A DNA stretch of 64,000 nucleotides from Streptomyces sp. ALI-76-A (GTDB taxonomy: Bacteria; Actinomycetota; Actinomycetes; Streptomycetales; Streptomycetaceae). A program made the translations under genes and the position numbers. Positions 1 through 10,708 of the stretch are shown piece by piece. The stretch lies in the NCBI RefSeq assembly GCF_030287445.1, contig NZ_JASVWB010000002.1, positions 2,542,001 to 2,606,000 of the forward strand, given 5' to 3'. Every line of letters starts with the position of its first letter. The stretch's first letter is position 1. The notes under the pieces were generated by a model. It had not been told where the DNA came from, did not search any database, and saw only the letters and a program-made list of their open reading frames with translations.

Positions 1-725
<725 letters not shown>

Positions 726-784
726 CTACGACCCTACCTCTCTGTGGCCCCCGTGGTGACATCGAGATGCCCCATACACGGCGA

Positions 785-820
785 GGCGGCCCGTACCCGT
801 CAGTAGGGGTACGGACCGCC
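785..820 (-). terminator. Hairpin terminator after the M14 carboxypeptidase gene
   Basis: Two 14-base arms (GGCGGCCCGTACCC and GGGTACGGACCGCC) pair with a single G-T wobble around an 8-base loop, about 60 bases past the carboxypeptidase stop. There is no T-run, which is common for Streptomyces terminators. Confidence 0.6.
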
Positions 821-882
821 CGGGCCCGAAGACCGGTCACCCGTTCTCGCTGTACCGAGTCACACCGGGTTGACCTGGTACG

Positions 883-3834
883 TCACTCGTCGAGCGCCGC
901 GAGGGCCTTCCTCACCAGAGCCGTCCGGTCGGCGGCCGTGGCGACGTGCTCCAGACCGAAGCCGAGGAGCACGGTGTCGTCCGTGGTGACCGCACCGTAG
1001 GTCTGGAACAGCGCCCCGGTACGCGCCCAGTCCTTGAGGACGGCCGGGCTGCCCGGGGGCGGTCCGGCCACGCTCCAGGCGCCGAGCGAGGTCTCGAAGC
1101 CCTCGGTCTCGGTGGCGCTGCCGCCGACGACCAGGGAGGCGTCGTCCGCGAGCACGCCGTGCCCGCCGCTGCCCGGGTCGGTGACGTAGCTGATCGCGAC
1201 CTCGACCGACTTGCCGGCGTACGCGCTCAGGTCGAAGTTCACCTGCTGCCAGCCGCTGGAGGCGCCGGTGAGGGCGTTCCACGCGCCGGTGGTGCCGGTC
1301 GCGGCGCAGCCGTCGGCGGCCACGGTCAGGTAGTGCGCGAGCTGCGGGTGCTCGCCCACGTAGTACCCGGCCGAGCACTCCGCCGGCACGGCGGTACTGG
1401 TCGCGCCGCCCGCCTCGGGAAGCGTGGTCCAGTCGTCGGCGCCGGTGGTGTACGCCTCGACGAGCACGTTGTCGTAGCCGGGCTCGGTGTCCCACAGCAG
1501 CTGGGTGCGCAGCGTGGGCCGGTCGGCGGCGCTCACCTCGGTGAGGTCCACGGTCCGGGTCAGCCGCTTGTAGGCGTCGTCGGTGTGCACGGCGGCCGCC
1601 ATGGAGGAGCCCGCGTAGGGCCCGTACGGGTTGACGGTCCCGGCGAACTGGCCCGCGCCCGCGCTGGCGAACTGGGGGTACCTGTCGACGGGCAGTTCGT
1701 CGGAGGTCACGGCGTACGTGCCGGCCCGGTCCAGCGGGTTGCCGGCGGCGGGGCCGAGGGCGCCGGTGAGGCCGCCGAGTTCGCCGGAGCCGGTGAAGGC
1801 GGTGGCCCCGGGTGTCGACGTCCGCGAGTAGGCGCCCAGGTAGTACTGGCTGAAGTCGTTCGTCGGGGTGCCGTCGGCGAGGGCGACGCTGCCGCCCGCC
1901 AGCTCGCCCGCCTCCAGCAGCTTGCCGCCCTCGTTGAGGAAGGCGCGCAGCTGGAGCTGGGTGGCGATGCCGGGGACGCTCGCGCCCGTGTAGTGGGCGA
2001 CGGTGTCGAAGTGGCTCAGCACGCCGAGCGCGTCCGGCGCGCCCTGGGTGGCGACGTCCCACACGAGCGCCTTGCGGCCGGCCGCCTTCAGTGTGTCGAC
2101 GTAGGTCTGCGCCTGTGTGGCGGCCGCGCCCTCCTCGGCGACGACGAGAACGTCCGCGCGGGGCCGTTCGGCCACGGTGTAGGTGAAGTGCGCGCTGGAG
2201 ACCTTCTTGCCGCTCCTGGTCTCACCGGTGAACCACACCTCGACCTTGTCGCCCGGGACGCCGTCCTGGACCTTGGCCCGGTACTCGTCGAAGTAGAGGT
2301 TGTCCTCACCGCCGTAGGTCTCGCCGCCCTTCCAGGGCCGCAGCGCCTGGTCCAGCGTGCGTCCGCCGTTGACGCGGTACTTGAGCTCCTTGTCGCGCAC
2401 CGACTTCCGTACGACGACGGAGACCTCCTGGTCGGCGCCGCGTGAGTAGGACGTCGTGAACGGGGCCGGGGTGAAGTCGGCGGCGCTCAGGCCGACCGCC
2501 GAGGACGGCCGGTCGGGGTGGGAGGCGGACTCGGCGACGGAGAGCGCGAACGGGATGTTCTTCTCGAACTCCTGCTGGATCAGGTTCTCGTCGTCCGGGA
2601 AGTTGAACACCGACTGGCAGTCGGCCGCGTTCCACCGGTCGTCCGGGTAGAGGTCAGAGATCGTCTGGCAGGTCGACATCTCGGGGGTGAACATCGCCGT
2701 GCCGTTGACGTTGGCCGCGTGACCGTCGGCCTCGCCGTTGGTGGTGTACAGCTCCGAGGAGACCTGCGGGTGGTAGCCCGGGATCGCGGAGTTCTCGGGG
2801 GTGCCGGCCAGTGCCTCGTAGAGGACGTCGTCCGGCGTGTCGGTGGCCACCTGCCAGCCGACCCCGTAGAGGAGGAGTTCGGCGGCGGAGTGGTAGTTGA
2901 TGCCGTACGTGAACCCGATCCGCTTCTCGAAGGCGTCCAGCGCCTTGGTCTCGGGCTCGGAGCCGGGGGCGGTGCCGCGGTAGGTCTGGCTGGTGGGGTT
3001 GGGGGACGAACCCTCGTCGTCGTAGCCCCACTTGTAGGGGAAGTTGCGGTTGAGGTCGACGCCGTCGCCGGTGGTGATGGCCCCGTCGCCGTTGTTGTCG
3101 CGCAGGTTCTTGCGCCACAGGCGGTTGTCGGAGTCCTGGAAGGTGTAGTCGTAGCCGTCGGGGTTGGCCGAGAGCACGAACCACAGCTCGGTCGAGTCGA
3201 CGAGCTTCTTGATCTTCTTGTCCGTCTTGTAGTTGTCCAGGTAGTGGTGCATCAGCCGGCGGGTCATCTCCGGCGTGATCCACTCGCGCGCGTGCTGGTT
3301 GGACAGGTACAGCACGGACGGCTTGGAGCCGTCCTTGGACTTCTTGGCGCCCTTGGTCATCTTCAGGGCGAGGATGTCCTGGCCGTTGACCGTCTTGCCG
3401 ATGGAGACGACCTTGGTGAGGCCGGGGTTCTCCTGACCGGTCCTGACGATCTCCTCCTTCAGCCCGCCGCTTCCGCTGTACGGGCGGAACACGCCCTCGG
3501 CGGCGTCCTCGACGCGCGCCTCCGCCCTGGCGGACAGCGTGTGCTCGGTGAGGTCGACGCCCTGGTCCTCCAGTGCGTCGGCCTGCTGGTCGGTGAGGTA
3601 CACCTCGACGGTGGCCTCGCCCTTCTCGGGCACCTGTTCACTGAGTTCGTGTCCGTCCTGGCCGGCCGCCAGCAGCAGGGGTACCTGCTGCTGGGTGACC
3701 TCGGCACGGAAGACCTTGACCTCGTTCGGATCGGACGAGCCGGTGCTTTCCGCGGCCTGTGCGAGGGGTGCGATGCCCGCACCGCCCAGCAGGAGCGCAC
3801 CAACAGCGAGGATCGGTCTCGCTCTTCGTCTCAT
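883..3834 (-). CDS. Secreted M14 family zinc carboxypeptidase
   Basis: A 983-residue exported metallocarboxypeptidase expected to remove C-terminal residues from extracellular peptides. Residues 1-28 form a signal peptide: arginine-rich start, hydrophobic core and a small-residue cleavage site near AQAAE. The M14 domain (roughly 110-440) shows the zinc ligands in QHAREWITPE, the substrate-binding segments NPDGYDYT and LNRNFPYKWG, and the catalytic glutamate in FTPEMS. A long C-terminal region (about 450-983) looks like beta-sandwich accessory modules. I chose ATG 3834, not an ATG 39 bases upstream, because AGGGGGG lies just before it and the signal peptide then begins MRRRARP. A zinc carboxypeptidase next to gap is what I recall in other Streptomyces. 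Confidence 0.92.
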   Translation of the reverse strand: MRRRARPILAVGALLLGGAGIAPLAQAAESTGSSDPNEVKVFRAEVTQQQVPLLLAAGQDGHELSEQVPEKGEATVEVYLTDQQADALEDQGVDLTEHTLSARAEARVEDAAEGVFRPYSGSGGLKEEIVRTGQENPGLTKVVSIGKTVNGQDILALKMTKGAKKSKDGSKPSVLYLSNQHAREWITPEMTRRLMHHYLDNYKTDKKIKKLVDSTELWFVLSANPDGYDYTFQDSDNRLWRKNLRDNNGDGAITTGDGVDLNRNFPYKWGYDDEGSSPNPTSQTYRGTAPGSEPETKALDAFEKRIGFTYGINYHSAAELLLYGVGWQVATDTPDDVLYEALAGTPENSAIPGYHPQVSSELYTTNGEADGHAANVNGTAMFTPEMSTCQTISDLYPDDRWNAADCQSVFNFPDDENLIQQEFEKNIPFALSVAESASHPDRPSSAVGLSAADFTPAPFTTSYSRGADQEVSVVVRKSVRDKELKYRVNGGRTLDQALRPWKGGETYGGEDNLYFDEYRAKVQDGVPGDKVEVWFTGETRSGKKVSSAHFTYTVAERPRADVLVVAEEGAAATQAQTYVDTLKAAGRKALVWDVATQGAPDALGVLSHFDTVAHYTGASVPGIATQLQLRAFLNEGGKLLEAGELAGGSVALADGTPTNDFSQYYLGAYSRTSTPGATAFTGSGELGGLTGALGPAAGNPLDRAGTYAVTSDELPVDRYPQFASAGAGQFAGTVNPYGPYAGSSMAAAVHTDDAYKRLTRTVDLTEVSAADRPTLRTQLLWDTEPGYDNVLVEAYTTGADDWTTLPEAGGATSTAVPAECSAGYYVGEHPQLAHYLTVAADGCAATGTTGAWNALTGASSGWQQVNFDLSAYAGKSVEVAISYVTDPGSGGHGVLADDASLVVGGSATETEGFETSLGAWSVAGPPPGSPAVLKDWARTGALFQTYGAVTTDDTVLLGFGLEHVATAADRTALVRKALAALDE

Positions 3835-3982
3835 GAACCCCCCTAGCGTGGGTTCTCCACAGTGGAGAACCATGCCAGGCTCATGTCAATCCATGATCCA
3901 GTCAAGGACGCCGCGCGCATGGGCGAACGCCGGCGCCGACGACCCAAGTGGGCGGTGGCACCGGCGTGTTGCGAGATCTCGG

Positions 3983-4972
3983 TCAGCCCACGAGATTGTC
4001 GGCGAACTCCTCGCTGAGGTTGGCGTCCGTGCCCGGGATGCCCAGGTCGGAGGCGCGCTTGTCGGCCATCGCCAGCAGGCGGCGGATACGCCCGGCCACG
4101 GCGTCCTTGGTCAGCGGCGGGTCGGCGAGCGCGCCCAGCTCCTCCAGGGAGGCCTGCTTGTGGTCCATGCGCAGCCGCCCGGCGGCGGCGAGGTGCTCGG
4201 GGACGTCGTCCCCGAGGATCTCCAGGGCGCGCTGGACCCGGGCACCGGCGGCGACGGCCGCGCGCGCGGAGCGGCGCAGGTTGGCGTCGTCGAAGTTGGC
4301 GAGCCGGTTCGCCGTGGCCCGCACCTCGCGGCGCATGCGGCGCTCCTCCCAGGCCAGCACCGACTCGTGGGCGCCGAGCCGGGTGAGCAGCGCGCCGATC
4401 GCGTCACCGTCACGGACGACGACCCGGTCCACGCCGCGCACCTCTCGGGCCTTCGCCGCGATCGACAGCCGGCGGGCGGCGCCGACCAGCGCGAGCGCGG
4501 CCTCCGGACCCGGGCAGGTCACCTCCAGGGAGGAGGAGCGGCCCGGCTCGGTGAGCGAGCCGTGCGCGAGGAAGGCGCCTCTCCAGGCGGCCTCCGCGTC
4601 GCAGGTGGCCCCCGAGACCACCTGCGGGGGGAGCCCCCGGATCGGGCGGCCCCGGCCGTCGACCAGGCCGGTCTGCCGGGCCAGCTGGTCACCGCCGGCG
4701 ACGACCCGGACGACGTAGCGCGAGCCGCGGCGCAGTCCGCCGGGCGCCATCACGATCAGTTCGGAACTGTGGCCGAAGATCTCCAGGATGTCCCGCTTGA
4801 GGCGGCGGGCCGCCATCGCGGTGTCCAGCTCCGCCTCGATCACGATGCGCCCGCTCACCAGGTGGAGGCCGCCGGCGAACCGCAGAATGGCGGAGACCTC
4901 CGCCTTCCTGCAGCAGGTACGGGTGACGGGGAGCCGGGAGATCTCGTCCTTCACCGCTGCCGTCATCGCCAT
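3983..4972 (-). CDS. whiA: Sporulation regulator WhiA
   Basis: A DNA-binding protein of 329 residues, essential in Streptomyces for stopping aerial hyphal growth and starting sporulation septation. It acts together with WhiB on shared targets. The N-terminal half has the homing-endonuclease-like fold ([19 protein letters not shown] near residue 17). The C-terminal part carries the helix-turn-helix ([24 protein letters not shown] cluster, about 270-300). The second ATG at 4966 overlaps the yvcK TGA as ATGA, so the true start may be 4966 and not 4972. It is the last gene of the uvrC-rapZ-yvcK-whiA overlapping chain. Identification is firm. Confidence 0.97.
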   Translation of the reverse strand: MAMTAAVKDEISRLPVTRTCCRKAEVSAILRFAGGLHLVSGRIVIEAELDTAMAARRLKRDILEIFGHSSELIVMAPGGLRRGSRYVVRVVAGGDQLARQTGLVDGRGRPIRGLPPQVVSGATCDAEAAWRGAFLAHGSLTEPGRSSSLEVTCPGPEAALALVGAARRLSIAAKAREVRGVDRVVVRDGDAIGALLTRLGAHESVLAWEERRMRREVRATANRLANFDDANLRRSARAAVAAGARVQRALEILGDDVPEHLAAAGRLRMDHKQASLEELGALADPPLTKDAVAGRIRRLLAMADKRASDLGIPGTDANLSEEFADNLVG

Positions 4973-6030
4973 GGGCCGATCCTTCCATGCATCCGAAAAA
5001 TACGGTCGTACGCGGCGGCCAACAGCTCCGGGTCATGCCGCGGAGTTCCGTCCCTCCGGGCGACCGGGGCCAGCTCGACCGCGGCGCCGAGCCGCTTGGC
5101 GGCCTCGGTGAGCACATCACGGTCGGGCACGGCGGCCTCGTCGGCCAGCACCACGTCCAGGGCGAGTTTAGGGGCGTGTCGTCCCAAAACCTCCAAATGA
5201 CGCTGCGGGGAGAAGCCCTCTGTTTCTCCCGGCTGCGGAGCGAGGTTCAGGGAGAGTACCCGGCGCGCCTTCGTCTGCGTCAGCGCGTCCAGCAGTTCGG
5301 GCACGAGCAGGTGCGGGATGACCGAGGAGAACCAGGAGCCCGGGCCGAGCACCACCCAGTCCGCGTCGAGGACCGCCTCCACCGCCTCCGGCACCGCGGG
5401 CGGGTCGTGCGGCACGACGTGCACGGACTGCACCTCGCCGGGGGTGAGGGCGACGGTCGCCTGTCCGCGCACGGTGTCGACGTCCTCGGGCCGGTCCGGG
5501 TCGTGGCCCCGGACCAGGGCCTGGAGTTCCAGGGGGACGGCGGACATGGGCAGCACGCGCCCGTGCGCGCCCAGCAGCCTGCCCACCAGGTCGAGGGCCT
5601 GGACGTGGTCGCCCAGTTGTTCCCACAGGGCGACGATCAGCAGGTTGCCGACCGCGTGTTCGTGCAGGTCACCCTTGGACTGGAAGCGGTGCTGGATCAC
5701 TCGCGCCCAGGTCTGCCCCCAGTCGTCGTCGCCACACAGCGCGGCCAGCGCCTTGCGCAGGTCACCGGGCGGCAGCACCCCCAGTTCGTCACGCAGGCGC
5801 CCGCTGGAGCCGCCGTCGTCGGCCACGGTGACGACGGCGGTGAGGTCACCGGTGATCCGGCGCAGGCCGGCGAGCGAGGCGGACAGGCCCATCCCCCCAC
5901 CGAGGGCGACCACCTTGGGCTGGGCGCCCCGGCGGCGCGGCTTGGCACCGCGGGCCTCGACGGGCTTGCTCGCCCGTCCCTCGGGGACGACCCGGCGCAG
6001 CCTGCTCAGCCGCGGAGAACGTCCCGTCAT
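4963..6030 (-). CDS. yvcK: YvcK/CofD-like gluconeogenesis factor
   Basis: A 355-residue homologue of Bacillus YvcK. The family binds UDP-sugars and is needed for normal morphology and envelope growth on gluconeogenic carbon sources; it is structurally related to the CofD phospholactate transferase. The motif [14 protein letters not shown] near residue 42 is the family's glycine-rich nucleotide-binding loop, followed by [16 protein letters not shown] basic 40-residue N-terminal extension precedes it. Both ends overlap neighbours by four bases (ATGA with rapZ, and with whiA), the usual translational coupling of this module. Confidence 0.94.
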   Translation of the reverse strand: MTGRSPRLSRLRRVVPEGRASKPVEARGAKPRRRGAQPKVVALGGGMGLSASLAGLRRITGDLTAVVTVADDGGSSGRLRDELGVLPPGDLRKALAALCGDDDWGQTWARVIQHRFQSKGDLHEHAVGNLLIVALWEQLGDHVQALDLVGRLLGAHGRVLPMSAVPLELQALVRGHDPDRPEDVDTVRGQATVALTPGEVQSVHVVPHDPPAVPEAVEAVLDADWVVLGPGSWFSSVIPHLLVPELLDALTQTKARRVLSLNLAPQPGETEGFSPQRHLEVLGRHAPKLALDVVLADEAAVPDRDVLTEAAKRLGAAVELAPVARRDGTPRHDPELLAAAYDRIFRMHGRIGPWR

Positions 6031-7031
6031 TCCCGTCCCATGTCCCGGTGGACGACCACCGTCTCCACGCCCTCGGCCGCGAGGCGCGCGGCGAGCTTCT
6101 CCGACGTGGCCACCGAGCGGTGCTTGCCGCCCGTGCAGCCGATGGCGATCGTCACGTACCGCTTGCCCTCCCGCCGGTAGCCGGCGGCGATGAGCCGCAG
6201 CAGCTCGGCGTACCGGTCCAGGAACTCCTTGGCGCCGGGCTGGTTGAAGATGTACGCGGACACCTCCTCGTTGAGGCCGGTGAAGGGGCGCAGCTCCGGG
6301 ACCCAGTGCGGGTTGGGCAGGAACCGCATGTCGGCGACCAGGTCGGCGTCGACGGGGAGGCCGTACTTGAAGCCGAAGGACATCACGGTGGCCCGCAGCT
6401 CGGGCTCCTCCTCGCCGGCGAACTGGGCGTCCATCTTGGCGCGCAGCTCGTGCACGTTGAGGCTGGAGGTGTCGATCACCAGGTCGGCGTCGCCGCGCAG
6501 CTCACGCAGCAGTTCCCGCTCCGCCGCGATGCCGTCGACGATCCGTCCGTCACCCTGGAGGGGGTGCGGGCGGCGCACCGACTCGAAGCGGCGCACGAGG
6601 GCCTCGTCGGAGGACTCCAGGAAGACGACCCGCCGGGTGACCTGCTTGCTGTCGAGGTCGGCGAGGGACTCCCGGAGGTTGTCGAAGAACCGGCGGCCAC
6701 GGACGTCGACGACGACCGCGATGCGCGCCACGTTGCCCTGGGAGCGGGCGCCGAGCTCCACCATGGTGGGGATCAGCGCGGGCGGAAGGTTGTCGACGAC
6801 GAACCAGCCGAGGTCCTCCAGGCACTTCGCGGCCGTCGAGCGGCCGGCCCCGGACATGCCGGAGATGATCACAAGCTCGGGGATGGCCGCTTCGGGGGCC
6901 CCGGCTGTTTCGCTGCCCGTACTCACTTGTGCTCCGTCTTCCTGGCGGGTCGGTTCCCGTGCGGGATCCTCGCCGGTGTCCTGGTGCGTGTGATCTCGAT
7001 CCGCTGTGGGCTGTGCTTCGTGCTCGGTCAT
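6027..7031 (-). CDS. rapZ: RNase adapter / nucleotide-binding protein RapZ (YvcJ)
   Basis: A 334-residue P-loop protein. In E. coli RapZ delivers the small RNA GlmZ to RNase E and senses glucosamine-6-phosphate; in Gram-positives (YvcJ) the role is less clear. The Walker A region reads [15 protein letters not shown] (about residues 54-68), with arginine where most P-loops have lysine, a feature I recall in actinobacterial RapZ. The C-terminal half contains the conserved [10 protein letters not shown]. An acidic, low-complexity stretch of about 50 residues precedes the domain. The ATG overlaps the uvrC stop as ATGA. Confidence 0.93.
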   Translation of the reverse strand: MTEHEAQPTADRDHTHQDTGEDPAREPTRQEDGAQVSTGSETAGAPEAAIPELVIISGMSGAGRSTAAKCLEDLGWFVVDNLPPALIPTMVELGARSQGNVARIAVVVDVRGRRFFDNLRESLADLDSKQVTRRVVFLESSDEALVRRFESVRRPHPLQGDGRIVDGIAAERELLRELRGDADLVIDTSSLNVHELRAKMDAQFAGEEEPELRATVMSFGFKYGLPVDADLVADMRFLPNPHWVPELRPFTGLNEEVSAYIFNQPGAKEFLDRYAELLRLIAAGYRREGKRYVTIAIGCTGGKHRSVATSEKLAARLAAEGVETVVVHRDMGRE

Positions 7032-9205
7032 GTCTCCTGCCCCCGTCGTTCGTCCGGGGCGCCCGCGGACACGGACTCCCCCGGGGCATCCGCCGTCGTC
7101 TCGGGTGCCCCGTTCTCATCGTCTTCCATGATCTCGCCGGTCGCCGTGTTGACGGCGGGTGCGGCCGGGGTCGCCCGGGCGAGGGCGGCGGCGACGGTCT
7201 CGGCCGTCTTGCGGCCTATGCCGGGCACCTCGCAGATCTGGTCGATCGTCGCGGACCGCAGCTTCTTCACCGAGCCGAAATGCTTGATCAGCGCCTGCTT
7301 GCGGGTCTCGCCGAGGCCCGGCACGTCGTCCAGCGGGCTGGACCGGAAGCGCTTGGCGCGCTTGGCGCGCTGGTAGCTGATCGCGAAGCGGTGCGCCTCG
7401 TCGCGGACGCGCTGGAGGAGGTAGAGGCCCTCGCTGGTGCGGGGCAGGACCACGGGGTCGTCCTCGCCGGGCAGCCAGACCTCCTCCAGGCGCTTGGCCA
7501 GGCCGCACACGGCGATGTCGTCGATGCCGAGTTCGTCGAGGGCCCTCTTGGCTGCGGCCACCTGGGGCCGGCCACCGTCGACGACGACGAGCTGGGGCGG
7601 GTAGGCGAACCGCTTGGGACGGCCGTCCTCCTCGGTGAGACCGTTGCCGATGCCGTCGAGGCCGGCGTCGGCATCAGCATCGGCGTTCGCACCGTTCTGG
7701 CCGTTCTGGCCGTTCTGGCCGTTCTGGCCGTTCTGGCCGTTCTGGCCGTTCTGGCCGTTCACACCATTCTGGCCGTTCTGGCCGGCGGTCCACTCCCCCG
7801 TGCGCTCCTTCTCGGCCAGGTAGCGCCTGAAGCGGCGGGTGATCACCTCGTGCATGGAGCGGACGTCGTCCTGGCCCTCGAAGCCCTTGATCTCGAAGCG
7901 GCGGTACTCGCTCTTGCGCTGGAGGCCGTCCTCGAAGACGACCATGGAGGCCACGACGTCGTCGCCCTGGAGGTGCGAGATGTCGTAGCACTCGATCCGC
8001 AGCGGCGCACTGTCCAGGACGAGGGCGTCGGCGATCTCCTCCAGCGCCCGTGAGCGTGTGGTCAGGTCGGAGGCACGCTTGGTCTTGTGCAGCACGAGCG
8101 AATGCTGGGCATTGCGCTCCACGGTCTCCATGAGGGCCTTCTTGTCACCGCGCTGCGGGATGCGCAGCGACACGTTCGACCCCCGCCGCCCGGTGAGCCA
8201 CTCCTGAACCGGCTCCACCGGGTCGGGCAGCGCCGGGACGAGGACCTCCTTGGGCACCGCGTCACCCTTCTCCTCGCCGTAGAGCTGCTGCAGAGCGTGC
8301 TCGACGAGGGCGCCGGTGGTGATCTCCTCGACCTTGTCGGTGACCCAGCCGCGCTGACCGCGCACCCGGCCGCCGCGGACGTGGAAGATCTGCACGGCCG
8401 CTTCCAGCTCGTCCTCGGCGACCGCGATCAGGTCGGCGTCGGTCGCGTCGGCGAGCACGACCGCGCTCTTCTCCATCGCCTTCTTCAGTGCCTCGATGTC
8501 GTCGCGCAGGCGAGCCGCCCGCTCGTACTCCATCTCCTCTGCCGCCGTCATCATCTGCTTCTCCAGGCGGCGCAGATAGGTGCCCGTGCGCCCGGCCATG
8601 AAGTCGCAGAAGTCCTCGGCTAGTTCGCGGTGCTCCTCAGCGGAGACACGGTCGACGCAGGGCGCCGAGCACTTGCCGATGTAGCCGAGCAGACAGGGGC
8701 GGCCGGTGCGGGTGGCGTTCTTGAACACACCGGCCGAGCAGGTGCGGACCGGGAAGACGCGCAGGAGGAGGTCCACGGTGTCGCGGATCGCCCAGGCGTG
8801 CCCGTACGGACCGAAGTACCGGACGCCCTTCTTCTTGTGACCGCGCATCACCTGCACGCGCGGGAACTCCTCGTTCATCGTCACCGCGAGGTACGGGTAG
8901 CTCTTGTCATCGCGGTACTTGACGTTGAACCGGGGGTCGTACTCCTTGATCCAGGAGTACTCCAGCTGTAGCGCCTCCACCTCCGTGGACACCACCGTCC
9001 ACTCCACGGACGCCGCCGTGGTGACCATGGTGCGGGTGCGGGGGTGCAGGCCCGCCAGGTCCTGGAAGTAGTTCGCCAGGCGCTGGCGCAGGCTCTTCGC
9101 CTTCCCGACGTAGATCACCCGGCGGTGCTCGTCACGGAACCTGTAGACCCCGGGGGAGTCCGGGATCTGTCCCGGCCGGGGGCGGTAGCTGGAGGGATCG
9201 GCCAT
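7028..9205 (-). CDS. uvrC: Excinuclease ABC subunit C
   Basis: The 725-residue incision subunit of nucleotide excision repair, which makes both cuts around a lesion bound by UvrB. In order: the GIY-YIG nuclease (residues about 15-95, GVYRF and [11 protein letters not shown]), a cysteine cluster ([18 protein letters not shown]), the UVR UvrB-binding motif (about 215-250), an RNase H-like second nuclease ([11 protein letters not shown]), and a tandem helix-hairpin-helix end ([21 protein letters not shown]). Between about residues 470 and 505 there is an unusual run of Gln-Asn-Gly triplets. The promoter is of the DNA-damage type and the mRNA appears leaderless. Confidence 0.97.
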   Translation of the reverse strand: MADPSSYRPRPGQIPDSPGVYRFRDEHRRVIYVGKAKSLRQRLANYFQDLAGLHPRTRTMVTTAASVEWTVVSTEVEALQLEYSWIKEYDPRFNVKYRDDKSYPYLAVTMNEEFPRVQVMRGHKKKGVRYFGPYGHAWAIRDTVDLLLRVFPVRTCSAGVFKNATRTGRPCLLGYIGKCSAPCVDRVSAEEHRELAEDFCDFMAGRTGTYLRRLEKQMMTAAEEMEYERAARLRDDIEALKKAMEKSAVVLADATDADLIAVAEDELEAAVQIFHVRGGRVRGQRGWVTDKVEEITTGALVEHALQQLYGEEKGDAVPKEVLVPALPDPVEPVQEWLTGRRGSNVSLRIPQRGDKKALMETVERNAQHSLVLHKTKRASDLTTRSRALEEIADALVLDSAPLRIECYDISHLQGDDVVASMVVFEDGLQRKSEYRRFEIKGFEGQDDVRSMHEVITRRFRRYLAEKERTGEWTAGQNGQNGVNGQNGQNGQNGQNGQNGQNGQNGANADADADAGLDGIGNGLTEEDGRPKRFAYPPQLVVVDGGRPQVAAAKRALDELGIDDIAVCGLAKRLEEVWLPGEDDPVVLPRTSEGLYLLQRVRDEAHRFAISYQRAKRAKRFRSSPLDDVPGLGETRKQALIKHFGSVKKLRSATIDQICEVPGIGRKTAETVAAALARATPAAPAVNTATGEIMEDDENGAPETTADAPGESVSAGAPDERRGQET
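7693..7785 (-). repeat. 9-base tandem repeat coding for Gln-Asn-Gly triplets inside uvrC
   Basis: The unit CCGTTCTGG (coding strand CCAGAACGG) is repeated about ten times with one variant (Val-Asn-Gly). It is fully in frame and encodes (QNG)n in the linker just before the second nuclease domain of UvrC, where homologues have a short variable loop. Confidence 0.9.
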
Positions 9206-9212
9206 GTCTCAC

Positions 9213-9235
9213 ACCCTACTGGCGAGGGCTGACAG
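9213..9235 (-). promoter_or_regulatory. DNA-damage (PafBC / RecA-NDp type) promoter of uvrC
   Basis: Reading the minus strand: CTGTCAGCC, eight bases, TAGGGT, then seven bases (GTGAGAC) and the uvrC ATG. This fits the LexA-independent consensus tTGTCRgtg-N8-TAnnnT, and the spacing implies a leaderless transcript. Confidence 0.7.
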
Positions 9236-9832
9236 CGCGGCGAGCCTGTGGACGACGCCGGCCGCCCGGATCCCGCATCCCGCATCCGAGAACCGGATCC
9301 ATCGCGGCTGGCGGGCTGGCGGGCTCGTTGGCTCGGCTTCCCGCGGAGGGGCCGGGGGCGAGCGGCCCTCCGCCATGGGCGAGGACCTCACGCTCGCGGG
9401 CACCGGGGCGGGACAGCGGGTCGTCGTGCCGCTCGCCGCGAACGGTTTCCGCAGCAGGGACAGGCCGACGCGGCATGGACATCGCACGAGAGCAGGCGGG
9501 GACATGACGTCTTCGCCGACGAGGACGTCCCGCTCTGGGAGGCCTTGCCGACGGTGGGAGCGGCCCGCCACCAGGAGGCGGGGGTAGGCCAGTGACGTGA
9601 CCGGTCAGTTCCTCAGGAGCCGGGCCGGGGCACAGCCGGCGGCGATCCCGTCGGGACCCTGGACCGGATCGGCGGAAGCGGCTCGTTCTCATGACTCCGC
9701 GCCCTGTGCCTGGTCGTGAGGCTCGCCCTGGCGACTTGAGGCCGGGCGCGAGGGCGGCGCGAGTGGCCGCGGATAGAAAAGGACTCGCCGCTCCGGACGG
9801 GACGGCGGTCATCGGCCGAAGGGCTGCGAGAC
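9236..9832. other. About 600 bases without a supportable gene
   Basis: Between the uvrC promoter and a possible small ORF I see no convincing coding sequence on either strand. A short in-frame stretch near 9510-9595 (DVFADEDVPLWEA) has good codon bias but no recognisable start or family, so it may be a relic. Minor direct repeats (CGGGCTGG) occur near 9312. Confidence 0.4.
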
Positions 9833-9994
9833 ATGCGGCGGACACGGATCGAGAAGCGACGGCGGTCGGCCCGTGCCGACCGGACCACGGACGAGACGTA
9901 CACGCTGCACGACCTGCTCGACCCGCGCGACCCCGACATCGTGCGCGCCAAGCGCGTATCGCGGGAACAAGGCGGTGGACACCCCCGCCTCTGA
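9833..9994 (+). CDS. Possible small basic protein, 53 residues
   Basis: An ATG-to-TGA frame of 53 codons that I do not recognise. It opens with a very basic segment (MRRTRIEKRRRSARADR) and continues TYTLHDLLDPRDPDIVRAKR. The middle 25 codons almost all end in G or C, as real genes here do, while the last ten do not. No strong ribosome binding site is visible, and it stands alone in a degenerate intergenic region. It may be a real small protein or the 3' relic of a larger gene. Confidence 0.35.
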   Translation: MRRTRIEKRRRSARADRTTDETYTLHDLLDPRDPDIVRAKRVSREQGGGHPRL

Positions 9995-10708
9995 GCCGGA
10001 CGGGGCTGTGTCTCCGTCCGAACCCGACCGCCCGAGGTGTACGCGACATCACCGCGTCCAGGCTCCCCCTCCTGGACCTTTCCCCCCGCGTACGCCTCGG
10101 GCGGTCACGTCTGTGCCCTGGGCCCGCGTACGGGCGGCCGTACGGCCATGCGGGCAAGGTCGTGGCCCGGGCCCCGGCGTACGGGCGGCCAGTGTCGTGT
10201 CCCGGGTCCGCGCACGAGCGGGCAGCCGGGCGGCCGGGCGGCCAGTGTCATGGCTCGGGCCCGCGTACGGGCGGCCGTACGGTCAAGGTCGTGGCTCGGG
10301 CCCACGCAGGTCGACGGGGACGGGAGCGCGGCTGCCACGGCGCGCAGGGCGGAGTCGGGGTCGTCCTCGCGGAGGACCGCCGGGCGATGCCGCGCGCCTG
10401 GAGGAGGCGTCGAAGTCATCGCCGGCAGTCCCGCGCGCGGGTTCCCGCACACGTCGGCGCTGCCCGCGCGGGCGCGATCAGGGGAGTACCGGCCCTTGAG
10501 CGGTGAGCGCCGACTCGGTCAGGAGTCGGCCACCGTTGGGCATGAGGTGTTGTCGGGACCTGGTCAACACGCTTCAATGCGGGGGAACTCGGGGCCCTGA
10601 ACGACGGCGTACGGATGTGAAGACCCCCGACGCCGGCACGGTGGCCCCGGCTCCTCTTCGCACACGGTCCGACCAACCGTGGTGACCATTCACAGAAAGG
10701 GCCCCTGC
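9995..10708. repeat. Gene-free region with degenerate GTACGGGCGGCC repeats
   Basis: No gene is supported. A 26-base unit beginning GGGCCCGCGTACGGGCGGCC occurs at 10120-10145 and again at 10257-10282. Shorter variants (GTACGGGCGGCCAGTGTC, AAGGTCGTGGC) lie between them, giving an irregular array over about 10118-10305. The final 200 bases are the leader of the next gene, with AGAAAGG before its ATG. Confidence 0.5.

Noticed and set aside
9216..10157. Minus-strand 313-codon frame in the gap after uvrC
   Set aside because: Arg/Pro/Gly-rich shadow with poor codon-position bias and no recognisable start.
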